NCBI RefSeq assembly: GCF_025567625.1
Contig: NZ_JAOQJC010000002.1
Span: 62,001 to 126,000 of the forward strand
Length of the DNA: 64,000 nt
Origin: Paenibacillus sp. J5C2022
GTDB taxonomy: Bacteria; Bacillota; Bacilli; Paenibacillales; Paenibacillaceae
Direction of reading: 5' to 3'
Shown: piece by piece, positions 52,990-62,275 of the stretch
Position numbering within the stretch: the stretch's first letter is position 1
How the letters are laid out: the number at the start of each line of letters is the position of its first letter
Notes under the pieces: model-generated
Database searches by the model: none
Told to the model about the DNA's origin: nothing
The model's input: the letters and a program-made list of their open reading frames with translations, nothing else
Translations under genes and position numbers: made by a program

Positions 52990-54821
52990 AAAAATTCAGT
53001 CTGTACCGCAAGCTTATGCTTTCTTTCTTCATGATTATCCTGATTTCCCTGCTCTGTGCAGGCGTGTTCACGTACTTGTCTGCCTCCAAGGAGCTGGATG
53101 TGCTCGCCGAAAGTCATATGGAGCAGATCGTAAGCAATATCGTGCATCAGACGGACTTATATTTGAAAGCCTACGAGAGATCGATCGTGTCGCTGCTGGC
53201 CAGCAGGGAGATCAAGCAATTGATCGACCTGCCGGAAGAGCGGCCGGAATACGATTTTTACAAGCTCCGCTCGCTCATTCGGGACGAATACGCCTATCCT
53301 TCCTTTGTTCGGCAGCCGGACATTGCGGTTATTTACATTATCAGCAATCATAACAATGCCGTTTATTACTACAACAAGGTGCCTGAGGAGGCGTTTTTCG
53401 ATCAACGGGAGTCAAGGGAGCAATTGCTGAGAATTCGCAGCCTGACGGATGAGAGTGGAAGCTTAAGCATTCTGAATTCCAGCATATTGGAGGATCAGCA
53501 GCATAAGCTCCTGACACTGGTCCGTCAAATCCGGGGACTGTCATCTCTCGATTCGCAAGGCATACTGGGCATCGAATTCCGGGCCGAGGAGCTGTCCGCT
53601 CTATGGGAAGGTGTCGATCTGGGGGAGGAAGGCCACTTCTATATTGTGGACAAGAATGGCTACTTCATCTACCACCCCGACGCCGGTCAGGTAGGTCAGC
53701 CCGCCCCGGATGCGATAACCAGCCAGTTGGCGAATGCGGGGCCGTCTCTGTTCGATGCGGAATCGCAAGGTCAGAAGCGCATGTACATGGCAGAGCGCTC
53801 CGATTATTCGGACTGGCATCTCATCGCATCCATGCCGGTGAAGGAACTGAGGAAGCCGGTAGAGGATATACGGACAGTGATGCTCGTCGTTGGCGCGTTC
53901 ACCTTCCTGTTCGCATTCATACTGGCTTACCGGTTCGCCAGATCGATAACGGGACCCGTGTCGACGCTTATGAACGGGATGAAGCAGACGGAGCGGGGCA
54001 AGTGGGAGATGATTCCGTTGCCGGACCACCGGGACGAAATCGTGGAGCTGATGATCCGCTATAACCTGATGGTCAACAGGCTGTCGGAGCTCGTGGAAGA
54101 AGTGTATCAGGCTGATATGAAAAATCAGGTCATTCAGATGGAGCGTCAGCAGGCGCAACTGCAATCGCTTCAGCTTCAGATTAACCCGCACTTCCTGTAC
54201 AATACGCTTGAGACGATCAATTGCTACGCGTCAATCCAGAATTCGGAGGAAATATCGGAAATCGTGAAGTCGCTGGCATTCATGCTGCGCTACTCCGTCC
54301 AAACGGATCTGGAGGAAATCACGGTAGCCAATGAACTGATGCATGTGGTCCATTACATGAATGTGCTGCAATTCCGCATTGACCGACCGTTTGAAATTGT
54401 GGAAGTGCTGGACAGCCGATTTTTGCTTTACAAGATGGTCAGATTGACCCTTCAACCGCTGGTGGAGAATATATTCCAGCATGCGTTCCCAGACGGAATA
54501 GAGGATTATCACAGTATCCGCATCGATGCCGGAGAGACGGAAGACGCATTCTGGATTAGCGTGGAAGACAACGGCTGCGGCATGAAGCCGGAGAAGCTTC
54601 AGCAGCTGAAGGAGAAGCTGGAGCGGAACCGCTTGGCCGAGCAATCGGAGAATGAAGCGGGAAGGAAAGGCGGGATCGGCCTGTTGAACGTGCACCGCCG
54701 TATTCAGATGGTATTCGGAGAGCGTTACGGGTTGACGATCGAGAGCGAATGGGAGATGGGGACAAAGATGATTATGATCATGCCTTTGTCCCCGGAAGCT
54801 CCTGCTCTGTCGAACCGATAG
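52986..54821 (+). CDS. yesM: Sensor histidine kinase, YesM family
   Basis: The protein has 611 residues from the ATG at 52986. A first membrane segment lies at ~12-34 (LMLSFFMIILISLLCAGVF), then an extracellular Cache-like sensor of ~260 residues (FYIVDKNGYFIYHPDAGQVGQPA). A second segment follows (VMLVVGAFTFLFAFILAY), then a HAMP region. The phospho-acceptor His is in LQLQINPHFLYNTLETI and the ATP-binding domain has VEDNGCGMKPEK and GGIGLLNVHRRI. It is a typical YesM-type kinase (His_kinase family) and is coupled to yesN. It should sense an extracellular sugar or a binding-protein complex. Confidence 0.94.
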   Translation: MKKFSLYRKLMLSFFMIILISLLCAGVFTYLSASKELDVLAESHMEQIVSNIVHQTDLYLKAYERSIVSLLASREIKQLIDLPEERPEYDFYKLRSLIRDEYAYPSFVRQPDIAVIYIISNHNNAVYYYNKVPEEAFFDQRESREQLLRIRSLTDESGSLSILNSSILEDQQHKLLTLVRQIRGLSSLDSQGILGIEFRAEELSALWEGVDLGEEGHFYIVDKNGYFIYHPDAGQVGQPAPDAITSQLANAGPSLFDAESQGQKRMYMAERSDYSDWHLIASMPVKELRKPVEDIRTVMLVVGAFTFLFAFILAYRFARSITGPVSTLMNGMKQTERGKWEMIPLPDHRDEIVELMIRYNLMVNRLSELVEEVYQADMKNQVIQMERQQAQLQSLQLQINPHFLYNTLETINCYASIQNSEEISEIVKSLAFMLRYSVQTDLEEITVANELMHVVHYMNVLQFRIDRPFEIVEVLDSRFLLYKMVRLTLQPLVENIFQHAFPDGIEDYHSIRIDAGETEDAFWISVEDNGCGMKPEKLQQLKEKLERNRLAEQSENEAGRKGGIGLLNVHRRIQMVFGERYGLTIESEWEMGTKMIMIMPLSPEAPALSNR

Positions 54822-54823
54822 CT

Positions 54824-57019
54824 TTAACGGTTGGCGCTGCGTATCATCTCTCGGTTCTCCCAAAGCTGCAGTCTTAAGTTGGACTTGGACCCTTGAATGG
54901 TGAAGTGAGGGATGCCGTTGGACTTGGCCGCTTCGACGCCGTCCCATGTAGCGCGATGCGAAGTGAAGGCGAGCAGCATGAACAATGCTTGAGAGCGGCT
55001 CAGCTCCGCGGCTATCCGCTCAGGGCGTTCCCCCGTGTCGTGGACGAGGGCGGCTCCGGTCTCCAGCACGACATGCTCGAACCACTTGCGCATGCCGCCG
55101 ATAATGGCGATCGTGCAGCCTTCCAGGAACGGCGTCTTCGCTTTCCTCTCCGCCGTGGCCCCGGCCTGCGCTCTGGCGGCCGTCTTGCCGCCGCGTCCCG
55201 CTTGCAGTGGCGTGTGCTTGTCCTGCCTGTCCTGCCTGTCCTTGCCGACGGCAACTTCCGCCGATTGCGACTCCAGTCGGTATAGTCTCGACAATCTTGC
55301 CCAGCGCCCGTCCTCCGCCACGTTGAAGGAGCAGGGATCTCCGTGAAGCGGACGCTTGATCTCTACATCCCTGCGATGGATGGGGAAGCGGTTGCGGTCA
55401 TCGTTCATATCGACGCAGTACCAGCCGTCCCGCTCATCAGATTGTACATAGCCGTCGAGTTGCCGTATGGGGGAGCGGCTGTCGTCGCCTTGGAACTGCA
55501 GCTGCAGCTCGTAACGCTGCCGCTGGCCGCTGCGATCGCTTGGCGTGCACAGCACTTCGGCTTCATGCTGCAGAGTGAGCTGATGCACCATCGATTCCGT
55601 AATATTGAAGCAGTTCCCCGTCTCCAGCTGGATGAAGCCGCCATGATCTCGCCGGAAGAAGGTACCCTGCAGCGACTCCGCTTCCACCATAACCGGCTGC
55701 GATTGACTGTACAATTGCAGGGGGGCGGATTGCTCTATGCCAGGATCGGAGTCGTCCGAGTCGATTGCTTCGCCGCTCGCCTGAACGCCTGACGCATCCG
55801 TATCGGCGGTCTGCTCCGGCGTCCGGTCGTCGGGATCGATCTGATAGTCAGCCAGCGCGTCTGCCAAGTCCAGCGCTTGGCGCATGCGCCGTCGCAGCTT
55901 AATGGCTTCCTCGGACGACGCAGCTTCTGAAGTCGAAGGGTGAAGCAGCTTGCCGTTCATGCGATCGATATCTCCGTACAGCGTCCGAACAAGCTGTTCC
56001 AATAGGGTCGGCTGATCGTGCAGCTGCCGCCTGTACTCGTCGATAGCCTGCTTATGGCGGGCTTGCTCCTTCGCCTTCAAGCTCAGCTCACAGGCCTTTG
56101 CCTCCAGCTGTCTCTCCAGCGCTTTATAGCGACTATCCGCTTCGCGTATCGCTTCCAGCAACGATTGACGCTCCTGCAGCCAGTCATGGCGTTCTTGCCG
56201 CAACTGCTGCTCCTTGTGCCGCTGCAGCTGCTCCCTCGCCTTGCGCTCGGCTTCGACATGCTCCAGCTCCGAATCCCGCTGCCGCAATAGAGCCAACGTC
56301 CTGCCCAGCTCATGCTCGCTCTGTCGCAGCTTCTTCTCCTGCTGCGCCAGCTCCCGCTCCAGCCGTATGCGCAGCGCGACTTCATTCCCGCATTTCCGCT
56401 CCAGCCGCTCCAGCTTCCTGCTTCGAGCCTCTCCGTTGAGCGGCATGCTCGTGCCCTCCTGCTCGACCATTGCCGTCTCGGAGACTGATGAACGCGTATC
56501 CTCCGCAGCCAACGCACAACGGCTATTGTCGCAGTCGTTCCGCAGTTTCTCCAATTCCTGCCGCCATCTCTCTTGATGCTCGGCTCGGCTGTGATGGAAG
56601 TGCAGCGCCCAATAATACGACCAGTATCCATAGCGTTGTATATGCTCTCGCCGTATCGCAATCAGCTCGTCCCATTCCAGTTGCAAGGCTTCTATTAACT
56701 CGGGACAGAGTTTCAGCAGAGCAAGGAAGAAGCGGCGTTGTGTTGTCAGGTCTCGCTGGCTATGCAGGAGAGTCGTTCTAAGCGTTTTCCAGAACAGCAT
56801 CTCCGGCCACTTTCTCGTGTCCCGCTTGGCGAAGTGAAAGTCCAGTACAAGGGACAGCGCTTGCTTCTCCTTCAAGCCAAGCTGCTTGATATAACGCAGG
56901 AATGCGTCATGGGGAAAAGGGAAACGGGGATCTAGACTCAATAATGTACGATAATCCTCCAACTCCTCTATCCATTCCGCATGTTCGGTTAAGCCCGCTA
57001 TATGGGCTCTAAGCTTCAT
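54824..57019 (-). CDS. Large coiled-coil protein with C-terminal DUF2325 domain
   Basis: The protein has 731 residues. Residues ~1-150 are a helical domain rich in Trp and charged residues (RKWPEMLFWKTLRTTLLHSQRDL). Residues ~150-340 form a long coiled coil with many Glu, Arg and Gln. A middle part (~450-590) has two beta-like stretches (RDHGGFIQLETGNCFNITESMV and DGWYCVDMNDDRNRFPIHRRDVEI) of unknown fold. Residues ~630-725 match DUF2325: CTIAIIGGMRKWFEHVVLETGAALVHDTG, then FTSHRATWDGVEAAKSNGIPHFTIQGS. Function is unknown. The start is the ATG at 57019 with GGAAGGGGG upstream. It is convergent with yesM, two bases apart. A linear helical array with a Rossmann-like end suggests a scaffold or nucleic-acid-related role, but this is inference. 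Confidence 0.8.
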   Translation of the reverse strand: MKLRAHIAGLTEHAEWIEELEDYRTLLSLDPRFPFPHDAFLRYIKQLGLKEKQALSLVLDFHFAKRDTRKWPEMLFWKTLRTTLLHSQRDLTTQRRFFLALLKLCPELIEALQLEWDELIAIRREHIQRYGYWSYYWALHFHHSRAEHQERWRQELEKLRNDCDNSRCALAAEDTRSSVSETAMVEQEGTSMPLNGEARSRKLERLERKCGNEVALRIRLERELAQQEKKLRQSEHELGRTLALLRQRDSELEHVEAERKAREQLQRHKEQQLRQERHDWLQERQSLLEAIREADSRYKALERQLEAKACELSLKAKEQARHKQAIDEYRRQLHDQPTLLEQLVRTLYGDIDRMNGKLLHPSTSEAASSEEAIKLRRRMRQALDLADALADYQIDPDDRTPEQTADTDASGVQASGEAIDSDDSDPGIEQSAPLQLYSQSQPVMVEAESLQGTFFRRDHGGFIQLETGNCFNITESMVHQLTLQHEAEVLCTPSDRSGQRQRYELQLQFQGDDSRSPIRQLDGYVQSDERDGWYCVDMNDDRNRFPIHRRDVEIKRPLHGDPCSFNVAEDGRWARLSRLYRLESQSAEVAVGKDRQDRQDKHTPLQAGRGGKTAARAQAGATAERKAKTPFLEGCTIAIIGGMRKWFEHVVLETGAALVHDTGERPERIAAELSRSQALFMLLAFTSHRATWDGVEAAKSNGIPHFTIQGSKSNLRLQLWENREMIRSANR

Positions 57020-57200
57020 TCACCATATGCCCCCTTCCGTATGTGCTTCTGTTTTATTCACTTCGACGTTCCTTATAAAGAATCCTTTTCGTCATTGCCG
57101 CTGAGGGTGCCGATATGAGATGATTGTAATGTACACGTGTACAGCGACGTGTTATGATTGCCGGAGAAATGAAATCATCGTTAATGCAGGGAGAGATACC

Positions 57201-58259
57201 ATGAACGAACCATGGAAAGTGTTAATTGCGGGCTGCGGCGGAATGGCGCATGCGTGGGTAGAGTACGTCAGCGGAAGAGCGGATACGGAAATCGTCGCTT
57301 TAGTCGATATTCGAGAGGAAGCGGCGAGGGCGATGGCGGAGAAGCACAGCTTGTCGTGTCCGTTCTATACGAATGCGGAGCATGCGATTGAAGCGGTGCA
57401 GCCGCATATTGTGTGTGATGTGACGATTCCGTCAAGCCATTACGGCGTGGCTTCCGCCGCCTTCCGGCACGGCAGTCACGTATTCGCGGAGAAGCCGCTG
57501 GCGGAGACGATGGAGCAGTGCCAGCAGCTTGTCGCTATGGCGGAGCATGCAGGTGTCCAGCACGCCATTATGCAGAACAGGCGCTTCAATCCTCATATCC
57601 GTTCCTTGAGACAGCTCATTTCGTCAGGAACGATTGGGAAAGTGGGCTTTATCGGAGCCGACTTCTTCCTGGGCCCCCGGTTCGGAGGCTTCCGCGACGT
57701 CATGGACAGTCCGCTGCTGCTGGATATGGCGATCCATACGTTCGATCAGGCCCGGCTCATTAGCGGCGCCAACCCTGTCTCCGTCTATTGTCACGAATTT
57801 AATCCGGCAGGCTCCTGGTATGCCGGCCATGCGATGGCGGTCTGCATATTCGAAATGTCCGACGGCTCCGTGTTCAACTATCGAGGCTCCTGGTGCGCCG
57901 AAGGAGAGAATACGTCCTGGGAGTCTTCATGGCGCATTACGGGCGAGAAGGGAACGGCAATCTGGGACGGCTATGGCGTTCCTTATGCGGAAGCGCGCCA
58001 ACCGGCGGAAGCTGACGGCTCGCTTGGCGAGATGACGCGGATAGAAGGCGAGGTGTCGCAGTTGGAGCTTGCGGGTCATCACGGCTGTCTGGAGGAGATG
58101 TTCAACGCTCTTCGCGACGGGCGCAAGCCGGAGACGCACAGCGGGGACAACCTGTACAGCATGGCAATGGTATTCGCTTCGCTGGAGAGTGCGAGAACGG
58201 GACGGAAAGTGATAATCGAGGATTGGCTCGAGAGCAAGAAAGCCTCCCCGTCCGTTTGA
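57201..58259 (+). CDS. Gfo/Idh/MocA-family oxidoreductase
   Basis: The protein has 352 residues from the ATG at 57201 (GGGAGAGATACC upstream); the frame is open to 57120 but without a site. It has the Rossmann motif LIAGCGGMAHAWVEY, the EKPLAETMEQCQQL motif near residue 98 and the C-terminal DMAIHTFDQARLISGANP. It is divergent from the DUF2325 gene and convergent with an ABC exporter gene; a weak GC-rich hairpin overlaps its stop. It is the fifth member of this family in the window. The substrate is unknown; it has no linked sugar gene next to it. Confidence 0.9.
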   Translation: MNEPWKVLIAGCGGMAHAWVEYVSGRADTEIVALVDIREEAARAMAEKHSLSCPFYTNAEHAIEAVQPHIVCDVTIPSSHYGVASAAFRHGSHVFAEKPLAETMEQCQQLVAMAEHAGVQHAIMQNRRFNPHIRSLRQLISSGTIGKVGFIGADFFLGPRFGGFRDVMDSPLLLDMAIHTFDQARLISGANPVSVYCHEFNPAGSWYAGHAMAVCIFEMSDGSVFNYRGSWCAEGENTSWESSWRITGEKGTAIWDGYGVPYAEARQPAEADGSLGEMTRIEGEVSQLELAGHHGCLEEMFNALRDGRKPETHSGDNLYSMAMVFASLESARTGRKVIIEDWLESKKASPSV

Positions 58260-58296
58260 GAACGGAGAGGGAAGCTATTCTGTGCATGAACCGGCA

Positions 58297-59340
58297 TTAT
58301 ATTTTCCTGTGCTTACGCAATGCGAGGACGTTGGCAGCCATGAAGAAGAGGGACAGAGCTGCCAGAACGGCGATGTCTCCTGCAATCGCCTGCCAACCCT
58401 CGCCTCGAATCATTACACTGCGCAGGGCGTCTGCGCCGTATTTCAGCGGCATGAGATAGGCGACCCAGCGCAGCCACGGAGACATGGCCTCCAAATCGAA
58501 CAAGCCGGAGAAAAATACTTGCGGCACGATGACGATCGGAATAAACTGAATCATTTGAAACTCCGTATTGGCAAACGCGGAGAGGAACGTTCCCAAGCTG
58601 AGTGCAGTAATCGATAAAAGCAGAGTAATCAATAATACAAGCCAGATCGAGCCTTCCATCATAAGCCCCAGGCCTTCTATAGAGTATATGGCCACAAGCA
58701 CAGCTTGTGCGCCAGTGAACAGTCCGAAGCCGGCTATGTAGCCGGCCACGATCTCCCAGCGCCGGAGCGGGGTGGCCAGCAACCGTTCCAGAGTGCCGCT
58801 TGTACGTTCCTTCAAGAAGGATACGCCTGCAATGAGGAACACGAAGAAGAAAGCGAACAATCCGATCAGAACGGGGCCCATACTGTCAAAGGATGACATG
58901 TCCGAGCTCCCATGCAAATATTCGAAAACAGGTGTGAAGCCGCCGTCCATCCCGTGCTCTCCCGCAGCAATCTGCTGCAGCGCTCCGCTAACCAGCATGA
59001 TGACTGCCCGATTGCGCACAGGATCGCTTCCTTCCAGCCTGATCGTCGGCACATTGTCATGGATATGCAAGTACGCATCGATCTCACCTGCTGCGAGCGC
59101 GGTATCCGCATCGGTCTCCGAGTCGTAGCGGGTCATGTCGGCCTCCTGCTTGCTTAAGCTTTGTTCGATTGCGGATGGCAGCTTGACGATTCCCAGCTTG
59201 GGGACCGGCGTATCGCCGTTAAACACCAGATACATGAGCGACAGAAGCAGAAGCGGGGCCATGATGAGCAAAGCGAGCGTTCGCTTGTCTCGCAGGAACT
59301 GTCGGATAATCCGTAGGGAGAGCGCTTGTATTCTTCTCAT
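58297..59340 (-). CDS. ABC-2 type transporter permease
   Basis: The protein has 347 residues. One N-terminal membrane segment (ALLIMAPLLLLSLMYLVF) is followed by a ~130-residue extracellular domain and a C-terminal set of five membrane segments (FAFFFVFLIAGVSFLKE, then VAGYIAGFGLFTG, LLITLLLSITALSLGTF, and so on). RTSGTLERLLATPLRRWEIVAGYI is the ABC-2 coupling phrase of the DrrB/YhgE/YbhS group. The gene overlaps the ATPase stop by four bases. With the ATPase it forms an exporter of drugs, lipids or an unknown small molecule. Confidence 0.9.
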   Translation of the reverse strand: MRRIQALSLRIIRQFLRDKRTLALLIMAPLLLLSLMYLVFNGDTPVPKLGIVKLPSAIEQSLSKQEADMTRYDSETDADTALAAGEIDAYLHIHDNVPTIRLEGSDPVRNRAVIMLVSGALQQIAAGEHGMDGGFTPVFEYLHGSSDMSSFDSMGPVLIGLFAFFFVFLIAGVSFLKERTSGTLERLLATPLRRWEIVAGYIAGFGLFTGAQAVLVAIYSIEGLGLMMEGSIWLVLLITLLLSITALSLGTFLSAFANTEFQMIQFIPIVIVPQVFFSGLFDLEAMSPWLRWVAYLMPLKYGADALRSVMIRGEGWQAIAGDIAVLAALSLFFMAANVLALRKHRKI

Positions 59341-60071
59341 GCGTCGACACCTCCGAAATAGAGAAACGCTTCTTCAATCGAGGTTTTTCCGGTCAGGGAT
59401 TTGAGGTCATCGGGTGAGCCGGCCGCAATTAGCCGGCCTTCCCGGATAAGACCGAGCCGGTGACAGCGCTCAGCTTCATCCATCACATGGGTAGTCACGA
59501 TAATCGTTCTGCCGGCTGTGCTTAAGGAGTCAAGCTCGCGCCATATGGATTGCCTCAGCAAGGGATCGATGCCGACAGTCGGCTCATCCAGAATAAGCAC
59601 TTCGGGATCATGCAGCAGCGCAATTCCCAGAGAGAGCCGCCGCTTCATTCCGCCGGAATAATCGGACACCGGTTGATTCAGGTGATCTCCCAATCCTACC
59701 AGGCTCATTACATAATCGATTCGTTCCTTCAGCTTCTTGCCCCGAAGAGCGAATAGAGCGCCGAAAAATTCCAAGTTCTCTTTCGCTGTCAATTCCATAT
59801 ATAGCGCATCGGATTGCGCCATGTAGCCGATTTTATTCATCATGGCCAATTGGGGCAGCTGCGTATGCAACATCCTGATTTCTCCGCTGGTCGGCGCATC
59901 AATGCCCGCCATCATTTTGACCAGCGTCGTCTTGCCAGAACCCGACGGTCCCAATAAGCCGAATATTTCCCTTTGCTCGATGCGCAAGGAAGTGGTGTGG
60001 ATGACTTCTTTATTGCCGAAGCTGCGCGTGACGTCGCGTACTTCCAGACATGGGCGGCTTGCTGCGTTCAT
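59337..60071 (-). CDS. ABC transporter ATP-binding protein (export type)
   Basis: The protein has 244 residues from the ATG at 60071, which follows GGAGAGG by eight bases. It has Walker A GPSGSGKTTLVKMM, Q-loop GYMAQSDALY, signature YSGGMKRRLSLGIALLHDP, Walker B VLILDEPTVGIDPLLR and the H-loop His in IVTTHVMDEAERC. It is coupled to the permease after it. The length and the GIDPL phrase suit DrrA-like exporters. This is not a MsmX-type sugar ATPase, so it is not the missing partner of the sugar importers here. Confidence 0.93.
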   Translation of the reverse strand: MNAASRPCLEVRDVTRSFGNKEVIHTTSLRIEQREIFGLLGPSGSGKTTLVKMMAGIDAPTSGEIRMLHTQLPQLAMMNKIGYMAQSDALYMELTAKENLEFFGALFALRGKKLKERIDYVMSLVGLGDHLNQPVSDYSGGMKRRLSLGIALLHDPEVLILDEPTVGIDPLLRQSIWRELDSLSTAGRTIIVTTHVMDEAERCHRLGLIREGRLIAAGSPDDLKSLTGKTSIEEAFLYFGGVDA

Positions 60072-60179
60072 CGATATCACCTCTCCAGAGAAATCACTCA
60101 TGCAAGTGATGCCAGATTTGCTCTCAGCATACGCCTATATGGGAAGTGTCGTCAAGAGAGTCATCTTCAAGCACATGGC

Positions 60180-60215
60180 AACGCCCCCGGCAGAAATTAA
60201 TCTGCCGAGGGCGTT
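60180..60215 (-). terminator. Terminator hairpin after the alpha/beta hydrolase
   Basis: AACGCCCCCGGCAGA pairs with TCTGCCGAGGGCGTT around an AATTAA loop. It lies 21 bp past the stop of the minus-strand gene at 60236. It also lies upstream of the ABC genes on that strand, so it probably separates the two transcripts. Confidence 0.7.
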
Positions 60216-60235
60216 ATCGTTGTCCGGTTCTCCAA

Positions 60236-61285
60236 TTATTTCAAGCGCTCCAGTTGCTGCTTCACGAACGGCCATACCGGCTCCTTGTAATATCGATGCC
60301 CGCCATCCCCGAAGTGGATCGCACAGCGATCGGCAGCTCCCATGGCGGCGTATATCCGCTCTACATGCTCGTAGGCTTCCCTGGCTCCGAACGAAGGGTA
60401 GATCTCGTCCTTCTCCCCGTTAACGGCGAGGAATGGACGCGGCGCAACCAATCCTACAATATCGTACATCTCGCCTTGCTGCAGCAGACCGGGAATAAAG
60501 TTGCAGTCGCAATGATGCATCGCCAACAGCGAGGCGCGGTAGGTACAGAAGTAAGAGCCGGGTATGCATATGTCGATTCGCTCATCCAGTGCCGCCGTGA
60601 ATAGCGATACGGTTCCTCCTCCGGAATTGCCGGTAATGACAATGCGGCTGCTGTCAATCTCCGGGCGGGTGGAGGCATAGTCGATGACCCGCCCCATATC
60701 GTGAACGCGCTCGCCGATCAGCGTGCGGCCGAACATGAGGGCGCGCTTCTGCAGCGGATCGCAAGAGCTGCCTTTGCCTTGTGCGTATTCCTCCTCGCGC
60801 CCCATCTCCCAGAAGCCGCGCACGTCCATTGCAATTGCCGCGAAGCCTTCCTTCACAGCTTGCAGCGCAATGTCGCGGTCGCCACCCACGCCTTCGCTTC
60901 TTTCCTGCTCAGTCTCATAATTGCCGACGTAGATCTCCTTGCCGCGTCTGGAATGGCCGTGCGGCGTAAGGACGAGCGGGTACGGCCCTTCCCCGCCGCT
61001 TGGCAGCAGCAGGTAGAAGGGGATGGACAGACCGGGCTCCGTCTGAAGGTATCCTTTCTCCCGCGTGTAGCCGTCCATTTGAACCGTCTGCACGATTTCC
61101 GCTTCCAGGGGCAATTCTTCTGTTTCCTTCGCCAGCTGCTCCAATCCTGTTATCTCACGCAGCCGTTGCCGGAACCGCTGCTGCCAGTCGCTCCAATTGC
61201 CATCTTCCAATGCCTTGCGATAATGAAATTCCCGTTCACCCATATAGTGCCGGTCAACATATTGATTCGCTGAGAAAAACCTCAT
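60236..61285 (-). CDS. Alpha/beta hydrolase, acetyl-xylan-esterase/dienelactone-hydrolase-like
   Basis: The protein has 349 residues. An N-terminal extension of ~85 residues precedes the fold. The oxyanion region LPSGGEGPYPLVLTPHGHSRRGKE, the nucleophile elbow VITGNSGGGTVSLFTAA (catalytic Ser near residue 219), a later Asp in LAVNGEKDEIYP and a His in FGDGGHRYYKE complete the triad. Extended hydrolases of this kind (abhydrolase_7-like) remove acyl groups from polysaccharides or oligosaccharides. No signal peptide is visible, so it is cytoplasmic. It is divergent from an AraC regulator at 61435, suggesting sugar-induced expression. Confidence 0.82.
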   Translation of the reverse strand: MRFFSANQYVDRHYMGEREFHYRKALEDGNWSDWQQRFRQRLREITGLEQLAKETEELPLEAEIVQTVQMDGYTREKGYLQTEPGLSIPFYLLLPSGGEGPYPLVLTPHGHSRRGKEIYVGNYETEQERSEGVGGDRDIALQAVKEGFAAIAMDVRGFWEMGREEEYAQGKGSSCDPLQKRALMFGRTLIGERVHDMGRVIDYASTRPEIDSSRIVITGNSGGGTVSLFTAALDERIDICIPGSYFCTYRASLLAMHHCDCNFIPGLLQQGEMYDIVGLVAPRPFLAVNGEKDEIYPSFGAREAYEHVERIYAAMGAADRCAIHFGDGGHRYYKEPVWPFVKQQLERLK

Positions 61286-61434
61286 TCCTTATTCCCCCTT
61301 CGCACTAATTCCCTTATGGCCATCATCATATAGCAAAATGACTGAATATTCATTGCTTTATTTGCTGATATTTCAAAAAAGATTGCGTATTTTGCTATAC
61401 TGGAGTGAATGGGTTGTGGAGGAGGGAACAAGTA

Positions 61435-62259
61435 ATGGGTTCAAAACAGTTTTTCGCCTCATACGAGTATCGGATAGAACCTTATTCCATGGCGCATGAG
61501 CACTTCCATGACCGGTATGAAATCTATTATTTGCTAAGCGGAGAAAGGTATTATTTCATTGAAAACGAAAGGTATCTGGTCATGCCGGGGGATCTGATCT
61601 TAATTGACCGCTACGCCGTTCACAAAACAAGCGACGCGAGTCAAGGCAGACATGAGCGAATTCTGATCGAATTCAACGAGAGCTTCTTGGGCGAATGGTG
61701 GAAAGAACTGGAATATCTTGTGGGAAGCGTCTTTCATGAGAAAGGCAAGCAGCTGCGGTTAGTAAAGAATGAGAGGGAATATTTGGCATCCGCGATGAAT
61801 CGGGTCGTTATGGAATCAAGGAAAGAAACAGTGGAATCCGGGATTCTTGTTAAAGCGCTGCTTGTCGAGATTTTAATATTTGTTCATCGCCTCAAGGGAG
61901 AGGAGCTGGAGCCGGAACGTCCCCGGCATCCACAGGATAGGAAAGTGGCGGAAGTGCTCAACTTTATCGGTCAGCATTATCGTACTCCAGAGCTGACTTT
62001 GGAACGAATCTCGGAACAATTCTACATAAGCAAATATCATTTGAGCCGATTATTTAAGGAAAAGACGGGTTATACGCTGACGGAATACGTCACTTTGCTG
62101 CGGATCAGGGATGCGGAGAGCTTGCTTAGGGAAACCAATCTGAAGGTCATTGACATTGCGGACTGTGTAGGCTTTCAGCATGTGGGCCACTTCTGGCGCA
62201 TGTTCAAGCGTCACTCGGGCCTTTCGCCAAGAGAATACCGCAAACGGCTGCTTGGGTAA
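61435..62259 (+). CDS. AraC-family transcriptional regulator
   Basis: The protein has 274 residues from the ATG at 61435 (GGAGGAGGG upstream). The cupin half reads HFHDRYEIYYLLSGERYYFIENERYLVMPGDLILIDRYAVHKT, where the metal/sugar-type cupin His and Glu are visible. The C-terminal helix-turn-helix pair is ISEQFYISKYHLSRLFKEKTGYTLTEYV and IADCVGFQHVGHFWRMFKRHSGLSPREYR. It is divergent from the alpha/beta hydrolase with ~150 bp of AT-rich DNA between starts, which likely contains the target site. The ligand is unknown. Confidence 0.92.
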   Translation: MGSKQFFASYEYRIEPYSMAHEHFHDRYEIYYLLSGERYYFIENERYLVMPGDLILIDRYAVHKTSDASQGRHERILIEFNESFLGEWWKELEYLVGSVFHEKGKQLRLVKNEREYLASAMNRVVMESRKETVESGILVKALLVEILIFVHRLKGEELEPERPRHPQDRKVAEVLNFIGQHYRTPELTLERISEQFYISKYHLSRLFKEKTGYTLTEYVTLLRIRDAESLLRETNLKVIDIADCVGFQHVGHFWRMFKRHSGLSPREYRKRLLG

Positions 62260-62275
62260 TGAGGCTTAATGCAGC

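Noticed and set aside
59337..60071. The ABC ATPase as the missing partner of the sugar importers
   Set aside because: It is coupled to its own ABC-2 permease and its sequence fits drug/lipid exporters, not the MsmX-type sugar ATPases.
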